Assembly (NCBI RefSeq): GCF_963678635.1
Contig: NC_087063.1
Coordinates: 24,746,701 to 24,806,700, forward strand
Length of the DNA stretch: 60,000 nt
Origin: Symsagittifera roscoffensis
Lineage: Eukaryota > Xenacoelomorpha > Acoela > Convolutidae
Direction of reading: 5' to 3'
Shown here: piece by piece, positions 45,001 through 55,120 of the stretch
Layout of the letters: every line of letters begins with the position of its first letter
Numbering within the stretch: position 1 is the stretch's first letter
Position numbers and translations under genes: made by a program
The notes under the pieces: generated by a model
Databases searched by the model: none
Told to the model about the DNA's origin: nothing
The model's input: the letters and a program-made list of their open reading frames with translations, nothing else

Positions 45001-47510
45001 ATTAGCTAAACACAAACATAGTCAACAGACAGTAGGAAAAGAGTCAATCAACGCAACGAAACAAACATAAAAACGACTTCTTTTTTAAAACAAAATTTCA
45101 ACTTTCGAATTTCAAAAAGTAATAAAATGTATGTTAGAGCTCTTTTAATTTCTAGAACAATTTATCATATACATTTTTCAAATAAAATTAACCCAATTTG
45201 AGAAACTGGATCAATAGGTAAAGGTTTTAATCCGAATGGAGTTCAAATACTTCATTGCTTAAAATAATGGTTGTATGTCCAAGTAAACTTCTGCAACTTA
45301 ACCATTACCTTCTGATGCGTTGAGCTGCGAGTGGAGTGTGGATGTTTCGAGATTATTGCCACCTCCTGTTCCTGTCCCGCCTCCGCTTACTGTCGTTTTC
45401 CCCACCCCTCCTCCCAACGTTGGATTGAGTATGTCATTGATAACGTTGCGCTGGCCACTATACGAATTATACTCGGTGCCAGCCGGGATAAAACTCATAG
45501 GGTCCCCTGCAAAAAATGTGATTTAATTTCATATTAAGATCGGCGAAATAAAACATAGCCTTCAAAAAAACTTCAATTTTCGATTTTCACAAAAATAAAC
45601 ATACGGTCTAAAAGCTCAAGCAGTTTATGATTGACACTTTAATGATAAAATTAACTCAATTTGAGATAACTGGATCAATAGGTAAACTTTTTAATCCGCT
45701 GGAAAACTTGAAAATTGAAATCCACTTAATTGAAATTATAAGTCGATCACGTTTTCGTGACCTTTACACTTTTGCTGTTCGATAGCTGAGTTTGCCTTCT
45801 TTTTAACAAAGTAAATTAACTTAACTTGAAAAAAATGAAGTCAAACCGCGGAAAATAAATTTGAGCGCGAGCAAATTTAAGTCTTCTCCGGAAAAGAAAA
45901 ACAATCACGACCTATATAAACTACGTTCATCGACTTTTGAAAATTTCAAATATTTTTCGCAATTCCTAGCCCTTCATAACCTTTTTCGAACACAGAGACG
46001 AAGTTGCACTTCGCATACACAAGCAAAAATATGACCGATAACGCTACTGGAAAAACTGAATGAGTAAAACTTTGACTCTACGAAATTTCGTAAGTGACGC
46101 ACGCCAAATACGAGTCTTCGTAATTGCTAAGTGACCTAAGTCAATTATAACGCATTAGCAGTAACAGTCAATTTGAAAAAAAAACTAAGATGCCTCAATT
46201 ATAGAGCGGACGCATTGTAACTAGTATACGAAAAAGGTCATCAAAAACATCCGACCCTGCCCAGGTTCGAACACTCTTATTTTGTTGCGGATCTCCTTCC
46301 CTGCCTCTACGCTACAGATCCATGATACCTTGAAACTAAAGAGCTATTTGTACTATAATAGTGTGTTAATATCCTTAGCATTGGCTGTACTTGAAAGCTG
46401 GTTATTGATCAAAATGAACACATTTTGCCGCAACAATAATTACGTCGCAATAGTATTTGCGACTTAGGTTGGGAAAAAAAGAGAGTTCATACTATGCTTG
46501 TGTAAAAACAGCTTTACTAAGGCAAACATCCGACATTTCTCAAAAAGTAAGGCAATCATCCCACATTTCTCAAAAATTAGAGCAAACATCCAATTTCTTT
46601 TTTTCGCTTATAAGATGCCGTATTGGACGAATTAATAGAGACCATGTAAAAGATTCCGCACTAACCCCTGGTGAGTCGCATGTTGATGCGTAGGATGATG
46701 CGGGAGTTATCCTGTCTCTCCTTCCTGTTGCTCCTGTTCCTGTAGCCAGTCAAAAGGGGCTTCCGACTGTTCTCGCCAGGCGACAACTCCGCCAGATCTA
46801 TGTCACTATTACAAAACACGATAACTCCTTAATTGAATTGAGGACAGATTAAATATAATTAACAGGTCATGTGAGACTGCTGTTAATGTCAGACATTTTC
46901 CGAGACGAATTGAAATGACACTTTGATACAGTTTTTCTATAACCTTTTTTTTCTACTAAATTAGCCGGTTGTGCAAAAGAGCAACGAATGTTCCTACCAC
47001 AGTTATTACTACAAAAAATCTTAATCTTTTAATTTTTCGCATTGTTTTCTGCGGGGGTAGGAATTGAAATTAGGAGAACAATGGTTTCAATTAAATCGGA
47101 AGACAACTCCTTTTATTTCATCTACTGGCCTCACCTAAGCGGTAAATTAGTCGGAATAGCAAAAACAACGCTTGCCTGAATCCTAGTTTCTTCTGTGAGT
47201 TATTCGTGTCTATAAACCGCACCGACACTCGCATAATCTGTGATCTCAGCACAGACTTCGCATCTGTCGACATCTGCACTACAAACGAGTGGTTCGAATT
47301 GAACTGTGCCTGATGATTCTCAATCTTAACCGGATCTGTAATCACTTTCCGTGGGTCCTCTTTCAAGCGGCGTCCAAGCAATATCCCACCTCTTTTGGCG
47401 CCCAATAGCCGTAACTTGCACTGAATCGATCCTTGGAGCCTCGGAACATCGCTCAGAGACTCAATCAGAACGTCGAAAGTGAACTCTAACTTCCTAGATG
47501 ATAGCTTCAT
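42058..47510 (-). CDS. FAM102: EEIG1/FAM102 family protein (NT-C2 domain), five coding exons
   Basis: The predicted protein has 411 aa. Exons are 47510-47176, 46805-46666, 45506-45309, 44909-44693 and 42403-42058. Joining phases 2, 1, 1 and 2 all agree. Exon 1 encodes the N-terminal C2 domain (LEFTFDVLIESLSDVP, SIQCKLRLL, LRSQIMRVSVR). Exon 2 finishes it with DIDLAEL, LLTGY and RQDNSRIILRINMRLTRGDP. This aligns segment by segment with the human FAM102A stretch ending in LLEGYDTKNTRQDNS and LLSGDP. Exons 3-5 are Ser/Gly/Pro-rich and low complexity, as in the family, including HHSRNPSAS. Intron 1 uses a GC donor. NT-C2 domains are linked to membrane association. Vertebrate EEIG1 acts in RANK signalling, and the role here is unknown. 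Confidence 0.88.
43109..43513. mobile_element. A-family MITE in FAM102 intron 4
   Basis: This 405-bp copy is inverted relative to 6024-6445. It starts GGTGAATTCCCATAGGTTCC and ends GGAACCTATGAATACGCACC. The flanks TTGTTTAAG (43100-43108) and GTGTTTAAG (43514-43522) match at 8 of 9. The CpG-rich core at 43337-43383 differs from the other copy at one of 47 positions by eye, although the end iterons have changed from TACCAAAAT to TTCCAAAAT. Confidence 0.85.
43586..43940. mobile_element. B-family MITE in FAM102 intron 4
   Basis: Inverted ends: GCTATTCTCATGCGCGAAGG on the left; on the right, read inverted, CCCTCATGCGCGAAAGTCCG. Both are followed by GAATGCGCGA. There are about 28 bp of good terminal repeat. 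Exact limits and the target duplication are unclear. Related to 1461-2085. Confidence 0.7.
43997..44379. mobile_element. C-family MITE in FAM102 intron 4, perfect 8-bp duplication
   Basis: This 383-bp copy is inverted relative to 1625-2008. It starts GGGGGCGTTCAACAGAGCC and ends GGCACTGTTGTACTGCCCC. It is flanked by AGATTTTC at 43989-43996 and 44380-44387. Internal TTTTGGCGCCAAAA palindromes are present as in copy 1. Confidence 0.88.
44901..45024 (-). repeat. Perfect 62-bp tandem duplication over a splice acceptor
   Basis: 44901-44962 and 44963-45024 are identical 62-bp direct repeats. The unit contains the acceptor CTGTCTGCAG and the first 9 nt of FAM102 exon 4, so the gene has two equally strong acceptors 62 nt apart. 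Using the upstream one adds 62 nt and brings an in-frame TAA after about ten codons. Confidence 0.92.
45040..45720. repeat. Dispersed intron-associated repeat (two copies around exon 3)
   Basis: 45040-45230 and 45540-45720 are similar to each other (CAACTTTCGAATTTC or CAATTTTCGATTTTC; AAAATTAACxCAATTTGAGA; ACTGGATCAATAGGTAAA). They also resemble part of the choline kinase intron (34020-34260) and 52440-52580. This is a dispersed low-copy repeat of unknown class. It contains no coding sequence of its own. Confidence 0.55.
46250..46325 (-). repeat. tRNA-derived SINE head
   Basis: On the minus strand an A-box-like TAGCGTAGAGGCAGGGAAGG and a B-box-like GTGTTCGAACCTGGGC lie at tRNA-like spacing. 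It sits in FAM102 intron 2, close to the repeat motif GACGAAGTTGCACTTCGC at about 46003. Confidence 0.6.
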
Positions 47511-47867
47511 TTGACGTTCGTTCTAACTATTATCTACTTCACTATAAACTATACGTCAATGATCCAATTTCACACAGGGATGGTATAATTTCAAATTCGT
47601 TACGTCATTGCTTTACATGAAAAGGGAACTGAGTCTTGATGATAACTCTGAATTGGCTTGAAGAGCAAATCCGTGACTCGAATTTTAATACCATAATGAG
47701 ACTGACAGTATTTCATTTCATCCCGTGTGTCATATATATACATTCATAACTGAAATAGATGATGAATGTATGGAAATATTTGCTATGAAACAGAAGCTTA
47801 TGCGCTTTCAAATCACTGAAGTAATTGGTATCTTTGGAGTGTATAGAACGCAATATGTTACACTTTT

Positions 47868-47873
47868 TTTTAT
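47868..47873 (-). promoter_or_regulatory. Candidate polyadenylation signal for RPB7
   Basis: AATAAA on the minus strand, about 285 nt beyond the RPB7 stop codon and upstream of the FAM102 start. Inference from position only. Confidence 0.4.
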
Positions 47874-48157
47874 TAAACATCAAACAATGAAATAGACTTT
47901 CAAATCAGGAAAAGATTCGTTTCAATTATGTCATATGAAAGCCACGTAGAACAATTTGACAAAAAGTAAACGCATAAATACATTTTACAACAATGCCCTT
48001 TGATTCAGCAGACAGGTAAATTGTCTCACTGAAGTTTGAATACAACTCTTGTCCAAAGTACTCTATGCAATAGAAAGTACAAACGCATTCAGCTCCTCCT
48101 TTTCTAAAATTGCGCGCTTGGAGCAGAAAATCAGAGAAAAAGTCGGTTCCATAAACT

Positions 48158-48972
48158 CTAAACGGGTCCGAGGAAGTCGTCCAAAAGAGTTCCGATAGCG
48201 AAAATGTCATTTGCATCAATTCTCGTGCCCATCAACTTGACTCTTATTGTACTTCCGAGGTCAATGACCTCTGTTTCGTCTTTGGACTTGTATCTTGGCT
48301 TCTTGTCGTCTGACACGAAGTCCATTTCGGAAGGGATGCCGTGTTTGCTGATGAAGCAGGCCATGGGGCCTATCTCTGTGAAGATGCCCAATTTAGTCAC
48401 CTGAGTCACTACAGCTTCTAGAACTTCGCCCTTGAACGGTCTGAACAAAAAAGCGAATCAAAAATTTATCAAATGAAGATCACGGAGAGATGAGAAAGAA
48501 AACTGCGGGCTGAATAATAACAAGAATTTTCATATGTAACCGTAACACAAAAATCAAACAACGCGTTTAACCGTAGAAACCATATCATAATAAACTACAC
48601 TTTAAAACAATTCGCCTAATTGTTAAGTAATCCAAAAAAGTGCAGAGCTCGAATTCGGATGCTCTGAATTCTTCTCTTCCACTTACTTCTTAACCCGAGT
48701 GCAAAAGTACAGCAGTAAAATTAGGAAACCTCAATTTACCTGAAAACGATTGCCTTGTACTTGATGGGATACAACACGAATCCCCTTCCAGGTTGAATGT
48801 AACCGGAGCCAATGGTGTCCAGAGTGGTGACTGAGATTATGAATCCATACTTGCCACTGCATGTACCCTCCACCTCACTCAGCAACTTCGCCCTCAGAGT
48901 AGTGTTTAGTTTGGGCCCGAAGTATCTCGGATGGAGGAGCACTTCGTGTTCCAACTTCATGTGGTAAAACAT
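48158..48972 (-). CDS. POLR2G: RNA polymerase II subunit RPB7, two coding exons
   Basis: This 171-aa protein is the RPB7 subunit of RNA polymerase II. It pairs with RPB4 to form the stalk near the RNA exit channel, which binds nascent RNA and supports initiation. Exon 1 is 48972-48740 and exon 2 is 48440-48158, joined in phase 2 across a 299-nt GT-AG intron. The N-terminal domain begins [20 protein letters not shown] and continues with [18 protein letters not shown] and [19 protein letters not shown]. The S1/OB domain contains [38 protein letters not shown] and [18 protein letters not shown]. The length is within one residue of the human protein. Its start codon lies 7 nt after a strong splice acceptor. 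The gene is 650 bp upstream of, and in the same direction as, FAM102. Confidence 0.97.
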
Positions 48973-48998
48973 AGCTCATCTGAAATTTGCAAAAAAAA
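48973..48998 (-). promoter_or_regulatory. 3' splice acceptor just upstream of RPB7 start
   Basis: Minus-strand sequence TTTTTTTTTGCAAATTTCAG precedes ATGAGCT and the true ATG. This is a strong polypyrimidine tract and AG, with only 7 nt of leader before the start. It must belong to a 5' UTR intron or be a trans-splice site. Confidence 0.7.
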
Positions 48999-49789
48999 AT
49001 TAGAATAATCCTAAAATTTTTGGTAGGCTCCATTTACCAGATGGAGCCTGCCAAAAAACAAGCTAATTATTTGAATACAAATTTCACTAAAACAAGTTTG
49101 AAAAAAAAAAGGCGAAGCAGAGCAAGGAATAAACCACGAACATAGCATGACAAACTAGCAAAAAGAAGTCGAAACAAAAGCCGCTAAAAGTTTCAAAAAT
49201 GTCGAGAAACGATAGATCTACCTAGATCTTTGTCTCAAATAAAACTAACTTAAAAAAACAAAAAAAGAAAAGAAAATAGTAAGTTACATTTGCATTGAAA
49301 CAAAGAGCTATTAAAGCAGACAAATTTTGAGCAGACACCCGTTGAGCCAAAAAAAATGTTTTCATAAAACTATACTATAAAAAACGAAACTATACATACC
49401 GCACCATTTAAACAAAATTACATTGAACAGGTAATTGAATTGCAAACATGCTCAAAATGAGTCAGTTGAGTAACAGAATATGATTCGTTAATTTTGAAGC
49501 ACAAATTGTTTACAAGGATAAGTCTGTGTATCGAATTGATAACGCTTGCTAATTGCGAGCAAAATCATCGAAAAGCTATTAATTCAGTGTACTTCAATGA
49601 ACAGAGCAAAAAGATTTTTCAAAACAAATAACAAAACTAAAATTCCGCAAAAAAATCTTCAAACTCAATTACCTCCACCAATAGGGCTTAAGAAACGGGA
49701 TCCAGGAATTTAGAAGAAAGCTGAACCTTCAAAAAAAGTCCGTGTTACGCGAACTATGCTGAACAAAAAGAAACAGAAATAATGGTAGT
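48999..49789. other. No gene recognised upstream of RPB7
   Basis: AT-rich. GGTAGGCTCCATTTACCAGATGGAGCCTGCC near 49021-49052 is a hairpin (GGCTCCAT arms). At 49335 GTTGAGCCAAAAAAA matches 776-790 and 50090, pieces of a SINE-like repeat. Confidence 0.4.
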
Positions 49790-50110
49790 CAGAAAAGGCT
49801 GGATTCGAACCACACGCCATTGTTATCTCAAGCAGGTGTGCTACCTCTACGACAGATTCGCAGGATTATTGTTTGATTTTGAGTTTGTTATGAAGCAAGA
49901 TGAACACAGAGGCGAAGAGGAGTTTCGCAGCAACTGCGATACAACAACAGCATTACGTTATAAAAACAAGAACAGAAAAAGAGATGGGAAATCGGATTTT
50001 TTTTTGAAAAACTAAAATGAAAAACTAACATGCAAAAATCGACTACTGAGTGGCAAATAAGGCAAAAAAAATCTGGTTGACCACCTGTTGAGCCAAAAAA
50101 ACTGCTGTCA
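49790..50110 (-). repeat. tRNA-derived SINE copy
   Basis: On the minus strand the A-box-like TCGTAGAGGTAGCACACCTG and the B-box-like GTGGTTCGAATCCAG (49865-49797) form a polymerase III promoter. Adjacent DNA carries ACACAGAGGCGAAG, TTTCGCAGCAACTGCGATAC and GTTGAGCCAAAAAAACTG, motifs also seen at 690-800. There is no complete tRNA fold. Confidence 0.6.
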
Positions 50111-52589
50111 TAATAAAATTTTGAGCTATAAATCAAACAATATGTTGTACTGATGCGGGATTAAACGCGTTAACTTCAAAAAAATTTTTTAAAAAATTAG
50201 TCTTAACCCATACTCTTTGTGGTTTCTACTTAGAGAAGGCATCATTAGCTTATCTAGGGTACATGCTACTTTCAGTCTTTTTAATTGAACTCAACATCAG
50301 ATTTGGCACGGTAGTTTTCAAGAAGTGAACAAATTACCATAAAACAAAACGAAAAATGGACTATTCATAAACCATACCTGCTTTTCTACAAAATAAAAGA
50401 CTATAAACATTTATTCAGTGAATATCTCTACGCCATCTTCCTTTAACTTAATCATTGACCTCAGAATTGGCGGAGCAGTTTTAGAGAAAAAAAACAGTCC
50501 AAAAAATTTGATTTTTCCTAGGTCATTCCAGTTTCTCGACAAAAAATAAGGCGCAGCTACTTCTACAGGAAAGATTTCCACAGGATGTTGTTTCGATATT
50601 GCAAAATCTGAACTCATATTTGGCAGAATATGTTTTTGAGAAAAGTTAAATTTGCAAAAAAACCAAAACAAAATCTAGCAGCCTGTTCCTTCAATCGAAT
50701 CTTCAATGTGAGATTTGTCGGGGTAGTTTTTTAGCGAAATAAAAAATTTCTTAAACCGGACCCAAAAACACAAATTTGACTTTTCCAAAAACTAAAGCTT
50801 TTTTAATAAAAAATTTGTACCAAGTTATGCAGCGAAATCAGTTACTGCAAAGGAATTATGAATCTTAATACTGGCAATTGGTCTAGGCCGTTGAAGGCGG
50901 TTTAGGACGTTGAAGGCCGAGTAAAGTAAAAAAAAAGAGAGACTAGGGAGACATGCAGACACACTATCTAGTAGCCTGTCTTTCCATTGGTGAAGTAGTT
51001 GTCGAGGAAATTCAAAAGCTTAGCGAAACCTGAAAAAAGTTTCTGAAGTGTCTAAAACACATATAAAAAACCGAAATCCGTTACATATTCATGATACTTG
51101 ATTTGGCGAATAGGATGTTGTGCCATTAAAACTACCTAATATATATGACTAATACGATAAAACAAATTAAAGACTTGGTAAAATGACAAACTACAGAACT
51201 TTCAATGAAGGAAAAAAATTGATTTGAAAGAAAAAACCGTAGTTTAAAAAGTAAACCGATAAAAAGCAGCACCATACAAGATAAATGCCATTTGAAAACG
51301 GAAAAAGAACCGACAGAAGTTGAACCAAAAACCACGAATTCTAAAAAAACTCCAACTTGTTTTCAAGAAATTTATTTTAAAATAAAATTCTTGACACCTA
51401 TTCACTGCACCTACGACATCTATTCACTACCTCATAAAAAGTACTTTTATGTGATTTTCCAAGAAATTGAGCATGTATTGAAACTTACCAATTTGACCAT
51501 TCTGTGAACAAGGTTATAGACGGAAAAAAATGTCTGGTACCCGATTGCAATACTTTTTCTCAACGCAAGGGTAAAAACTGCATACATATCGATCCGACCC
51601 CTTCATGAAATGGGAAGGAATTATGGCGTAGGATGAGTTCGTTTTGTTCAGTTTGGGTTCCTCAAAGGTCTTAAGCTCAAGTGCGAAATAACATTAAAGC
51701 CACATTGATCTTGATTTTTTAAACCTAAAATAGTCACCCTTAACTGCAAAAAATTACAAGATTTCAAGGATACACACTTTGCTTGTTGATATAAAAAAAG
51801 CCCACTGCTTTTCAAATGGTACGGAGAAAAAAGTCTAGCTACTACCTAAACGAAGGTAGTTGTATTTGAATTTTCAAGAAATTGAGCATACATTGTTACT
51901 TATCATTCCTTCAAAAATGACCTTCTATAAACAGATTTATTTACAGGAAAAAGTTGAGTACCCGATGTCAATACCCGTGCTTATCGCAGCGCTTAACATC
52001 AGCGAAATCTTGTGAACGTAGTTGATTGCGGGGAAAACAGTCTAGTACCCGGTTGCTTATGAAAGGTAAAACTTCCTGGCAAATTTTGTTCTATTTACTA
52101 AGTGATTAATGCGTTTCAGTGATTTATTATAAATGGAGACATGGAGAAAATATTATAGTTTCAAAAGCAAAAACTTTACACAGAAGAATGCAAAAAAGCC
52201 TCGAAAGGTTCACTTGAGTTATCGTGATCACTTTACCATAGACGATCATAGTCTTGGTAATAAATACAGGAAGTTTTGTAATCAGGGGGTTGGCAGCTGT
52301 AGTTTAAAAAAGGAAGAATGCAATGAACAGCAAAAATTTTAAGTATTGGCTTCATAATTCAGTTAAATTAACCAGAAAAATAATATTTAAAATGATATTA
52401 TAAAAACCGATAAAAGTACGTTTCTTTAAAAAAAATTAATGGTTGAGGTTGAAATCTTTTTAGCACTTTTCGGATCTTATTTCTCGAATATTTTATGATT
52501 GACTATGTTTTTGATAAACCTAGCCCAAAATGAGAAAACTGCAATGAAAAATCGGTTTTAATCTGCTAAGGAAAAATTACACAGGCGGA
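50111..52589. other. No gene recognised
   Basis: AT-rich intergenic DNA. Segments of 50400-51000 share GGGTAGTTTTT- and AAATTTGACTTTTCC-like phrases with the satellite at 31 kb, but too weakly to call. Open frames up to 86 codons lack family resemblance. Confidence 0.35.
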
Positions 52590-52775
52590 GCTGACACAAT
52601 AACAACGTCTGAGTGTGGTAAGGCAGACGTCTCTAATTATGAGGGCCGGACGTTCTATTCCCTCTTAAATCACGGTTGCAGGGACCCCGGTGTCAGCAGC
52701 TCCCACGGCGAAATGTATGCCATCCCCCTCCCCAGAGATGGTTCTGCATTGAGCAGGACCGAGTGCTATTAAAAA
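52590..52775 (+). repeat. tRNA-derived SINE, plus-strand copy
   Basis: It begins with a tRNA-like head (GTCTGAGTGTGGTAAGGCAG, then ACGTCTCTAATTATGAGG and the B-box-like GACGTTCTATTCCC). It ends with the body GATGGTTCTGCATTGAGCAG followed by GACCG. The opposite-strand partner at 52870-53135 shares head, body and end. Confidence 0.72.
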
Positions 52776-52869
52776 CATCACAATAACATCAAAACAAAAG
52801 AGGCAAAAGGAAAATTAACACCAGAAATGGTTACAACTTCAGAGCTTACAGGAAATTAGCTGGGATATA

Positions 52870-53135
52870 TCGCTTTTTTATTATTTTTTTTTTTACAAAT
52901 AAGCCCCCGGTCCTGCTCAGTACAGAACCAACCGTGTGGGAGGGAGATGACATCCATTTCATCGCAGCCAGTCCCACCTTGAGGAGGCGGATGACACTGA
53001 GCTCCCTTCAATCGTGACCAAAATGTAATTCGAACGCTTGACCCTCGTGTTGAGAGACGTGTGCCTAACCCACTCGGACCTATCCGTGAAGAGTTACTTG
53101 CGTTGTCCACTTCGGCGATAACGCCTTTGATTTGT
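52870..53135 (-). repeat. tRNA-derived SINE, minus-strand copy with A-rich tail
   Basis: On the minus strand the head is GTCCGAGTGGGTTAGGCAC, then ACGTCTCTCAACACGAGGGT, with the B-box AAGCGTTCGAATTAC. The body is GGCTGCGATGAAATGGATGT to GGTTCTGTACTGAGCAGGAC. It ends in an A-rich tail (plus-strand T run at 52874-52893). Together with 52590-52775 it forms an inverted SINE pair about 95 bp apart. Confidence 0.75.
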
Positions 53136-53564
53136 AATTTTTTCATGCATACTTAGATCCAAAATATCGAGCATTTTCTGCTTTATTAAAGCTAATACAG
53201 CTAGACAAGACAAGAAAAAGCTAGAACATATGAAACTGCTTCAGCTGCGTCACTATTTGGAAATACGCAGATTTTAGGTCATCTGGTTTGCTCTATTTAT
53301 CTGAAACTCGAATGAAAATTTAAAAAAATCGCAGAAGTTACTGCCAGATACTCTGAAAGTATATTAACCAACTATAACTTCCATCCACTTGGATACTAAA
53401 TTATCTGTAAGAATTACACCGTAAAAAATTACTTAGAAAACCAGCAAATTCATTTTTCAAAACAATTCAAAAATATGAATCAAAAGGGTTGACCATTCTC
53501 TAACCCTTATGATTCAAAAAGCACGCGTGACAAACTCAAACAAGGCGAAGGGGTTTTCAATTAT

Positions 53565-54575
53565 GAACCGATGTTTCAAATAATTCATGTGATTTTGTTA
53601 AACTAGTTTTTAACTTGAAAAAAGTCTATATTCCCATTTGATAACGCTTGTTAACAGCGAGCGTAATAAACCTAGGATGTAAGAAACATGAAAGCGATTC
53701 ATGCGATTGAGTCTGCTGACGATGGAACGGACTCCCTGGGCGAATCTGATGAAGACAAATCCGACACCGACGATGAGCCAGCAGCTAATTCCCACATTGC
53801 GGAAACTGCCCGGGGGAAGAAAGAAAGGCGGATGAAACAGATCAGATCAGTTCCATGCGGAACGGACTCCACTTGGATAACCCCGCAAAGAGTCAAGGGA
53901 AGAAAATCGGAAGGTCGTCTACCTATGCGCGATTCGGGCGATGGAAGAAACATTGAGGAATAGTGAAAGATTTGACAAATCTTCTCGGGCGTCGAAAGGA
54001 CGCTCGGAGAGCAAAAAACGAGATGGGATCGGCGATAGAAGAGAAATTGGGCCTTAAGATGCTAAGGAAACTACTTCCGTAACTTGATCGATCGATGGAA
54101 AAAGTTACTTTCGTTCGCCGAAGAAGAAGTTGACCGGGGCTGGGGCCGCATCGGAGTGCGAGGTCCCGAAGCAGTGTTGGCGTCCACCAACAGTGCTGGC
54201 AATCAGATGGAATCCAAATTTCAACTTTTAAGAGAATGCGCTAACTAATCATAATTGATCTTTTAAAAAATCTGAGAATGCCAAGGACAAATTTTTTTTA
54301 AAATCAAACGCTTCCAAAATTGAAAAAATGAAAAAGTTTCTGAAATCAAAAAAAAATTTCACCAAAATATCTTGGAATGTAATTACTTGCGCATAACAGA
54401 AATATATTGAAAAAGTTTTCAACTAAGGTGAAAAAGACCGTAACGCCTTAAATTTGATTATATATACGCCGCTGTGTCAAATAATTCAAGTGATTTTGTT
54501 AAACTTGTTAACTTGAAAAAAGTCCCATTTGATAACGCTTGTTAACAGCAAACATAATAAATCTATAAGCAATTG
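53565..54575. repeat. Direct repeats of about 110 bp flanking a 0.8-kb segment
   Basis: 53570-53690 and 54473-54575 are direct repeats (CAAATAATTCAxGTGATTTTG, GATAACGCTTGTTAACAGC). The segment between has an acidic open frame at 53688-53963 (DGTDSLGESDEDKSDTDDE) and more broken frames to 54240. I do not recognise a protein. It could be an LTR-bounded remnant or a duplicated intergenic repeat. A weaker match to the repeat lies near 49520. Confidence 0.5.
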
Positions 54576-54865
54576 GAGTAATAATTATATGATTCGGTTC
54601 ACTGGCCTGGAAAATAACTGATAATTCGGTTTACTGAACGCATTCTCTACTATGCGTTTATGAAATGGATAACAGAGCATAAAGAAATAAATCTATATTT
54701 GATTCAAACAAAGATCAAAACTGCTTCAAAAATGAATAGTCCCTTAATATCTACCTGCCCAGATCGACTGAAAAAAAGTTTCAATCACATCAATTATTTA
54801 ATCCACTCGGCTAACAACTCTCCGTGCATTGCGATGCCAATACTAACATAACTAACGATCAATTC

Positions 54866-55120
54866 CTATGCAAACTTCGGACTCTTCATAGATGGTGTTT
54901 TAAATCCACTTTTCGGTTTGGATCCCTTTTTCCTGTCACTCGATTCTCCCTTCAGTTTCGAAGGTTGCGAGTCTAAAGGATGGTGTGAATGTGACTCGTT
55001 TGCTCTTCCTACTTTGTTCTGCTCGTCCTGAAGAAGAGCCTGCTTCGTGCTCACAACTTCACTTTCGATCTTCACTCGGTGCTGGTATTCTTCTTCTAGA
55101 TTCGTTTTAGTTGTCTCGAC
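54866..55120 (-). CDS. Terminal coding exon of an unrecognised gene
   Basis: An acceptor (GTTTTCAACTTTTAG) precedes an exon of 84 codons ending at the stop at 54866. It reads VETTKTNLEEEYQHRVKIES then EVVSTKQALLQDEQ, a likely coiled-coil segment. A Lys/Ser-rich tail (KLKGESSDRKKGSKPKSGF) ends in SPKFA. The acceptor is in phase 0. It may be the last exon of the gene whose first exons are at 59845-58128 on the same strand, but the connection is not shown by the sequence. No function is assigned. Confidence 0.55.
   Translation of the reverse strand, partial: VETTKTNLEEEYQHRVKIESEVVSTKQALLQDEQNKVGRANESHSHHPLDSQPSKLKGESSDRKKGSKPKSGFKTPSMKSPKFA

Noticed and set aside
47118-48972. RPB7-FAM102 as an operon
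   Set aside because: Same strand and 650 bp apart, but FAM102 shows no convincing acceptor before its start and the spacing is longer than usual for trans-spliced operons.
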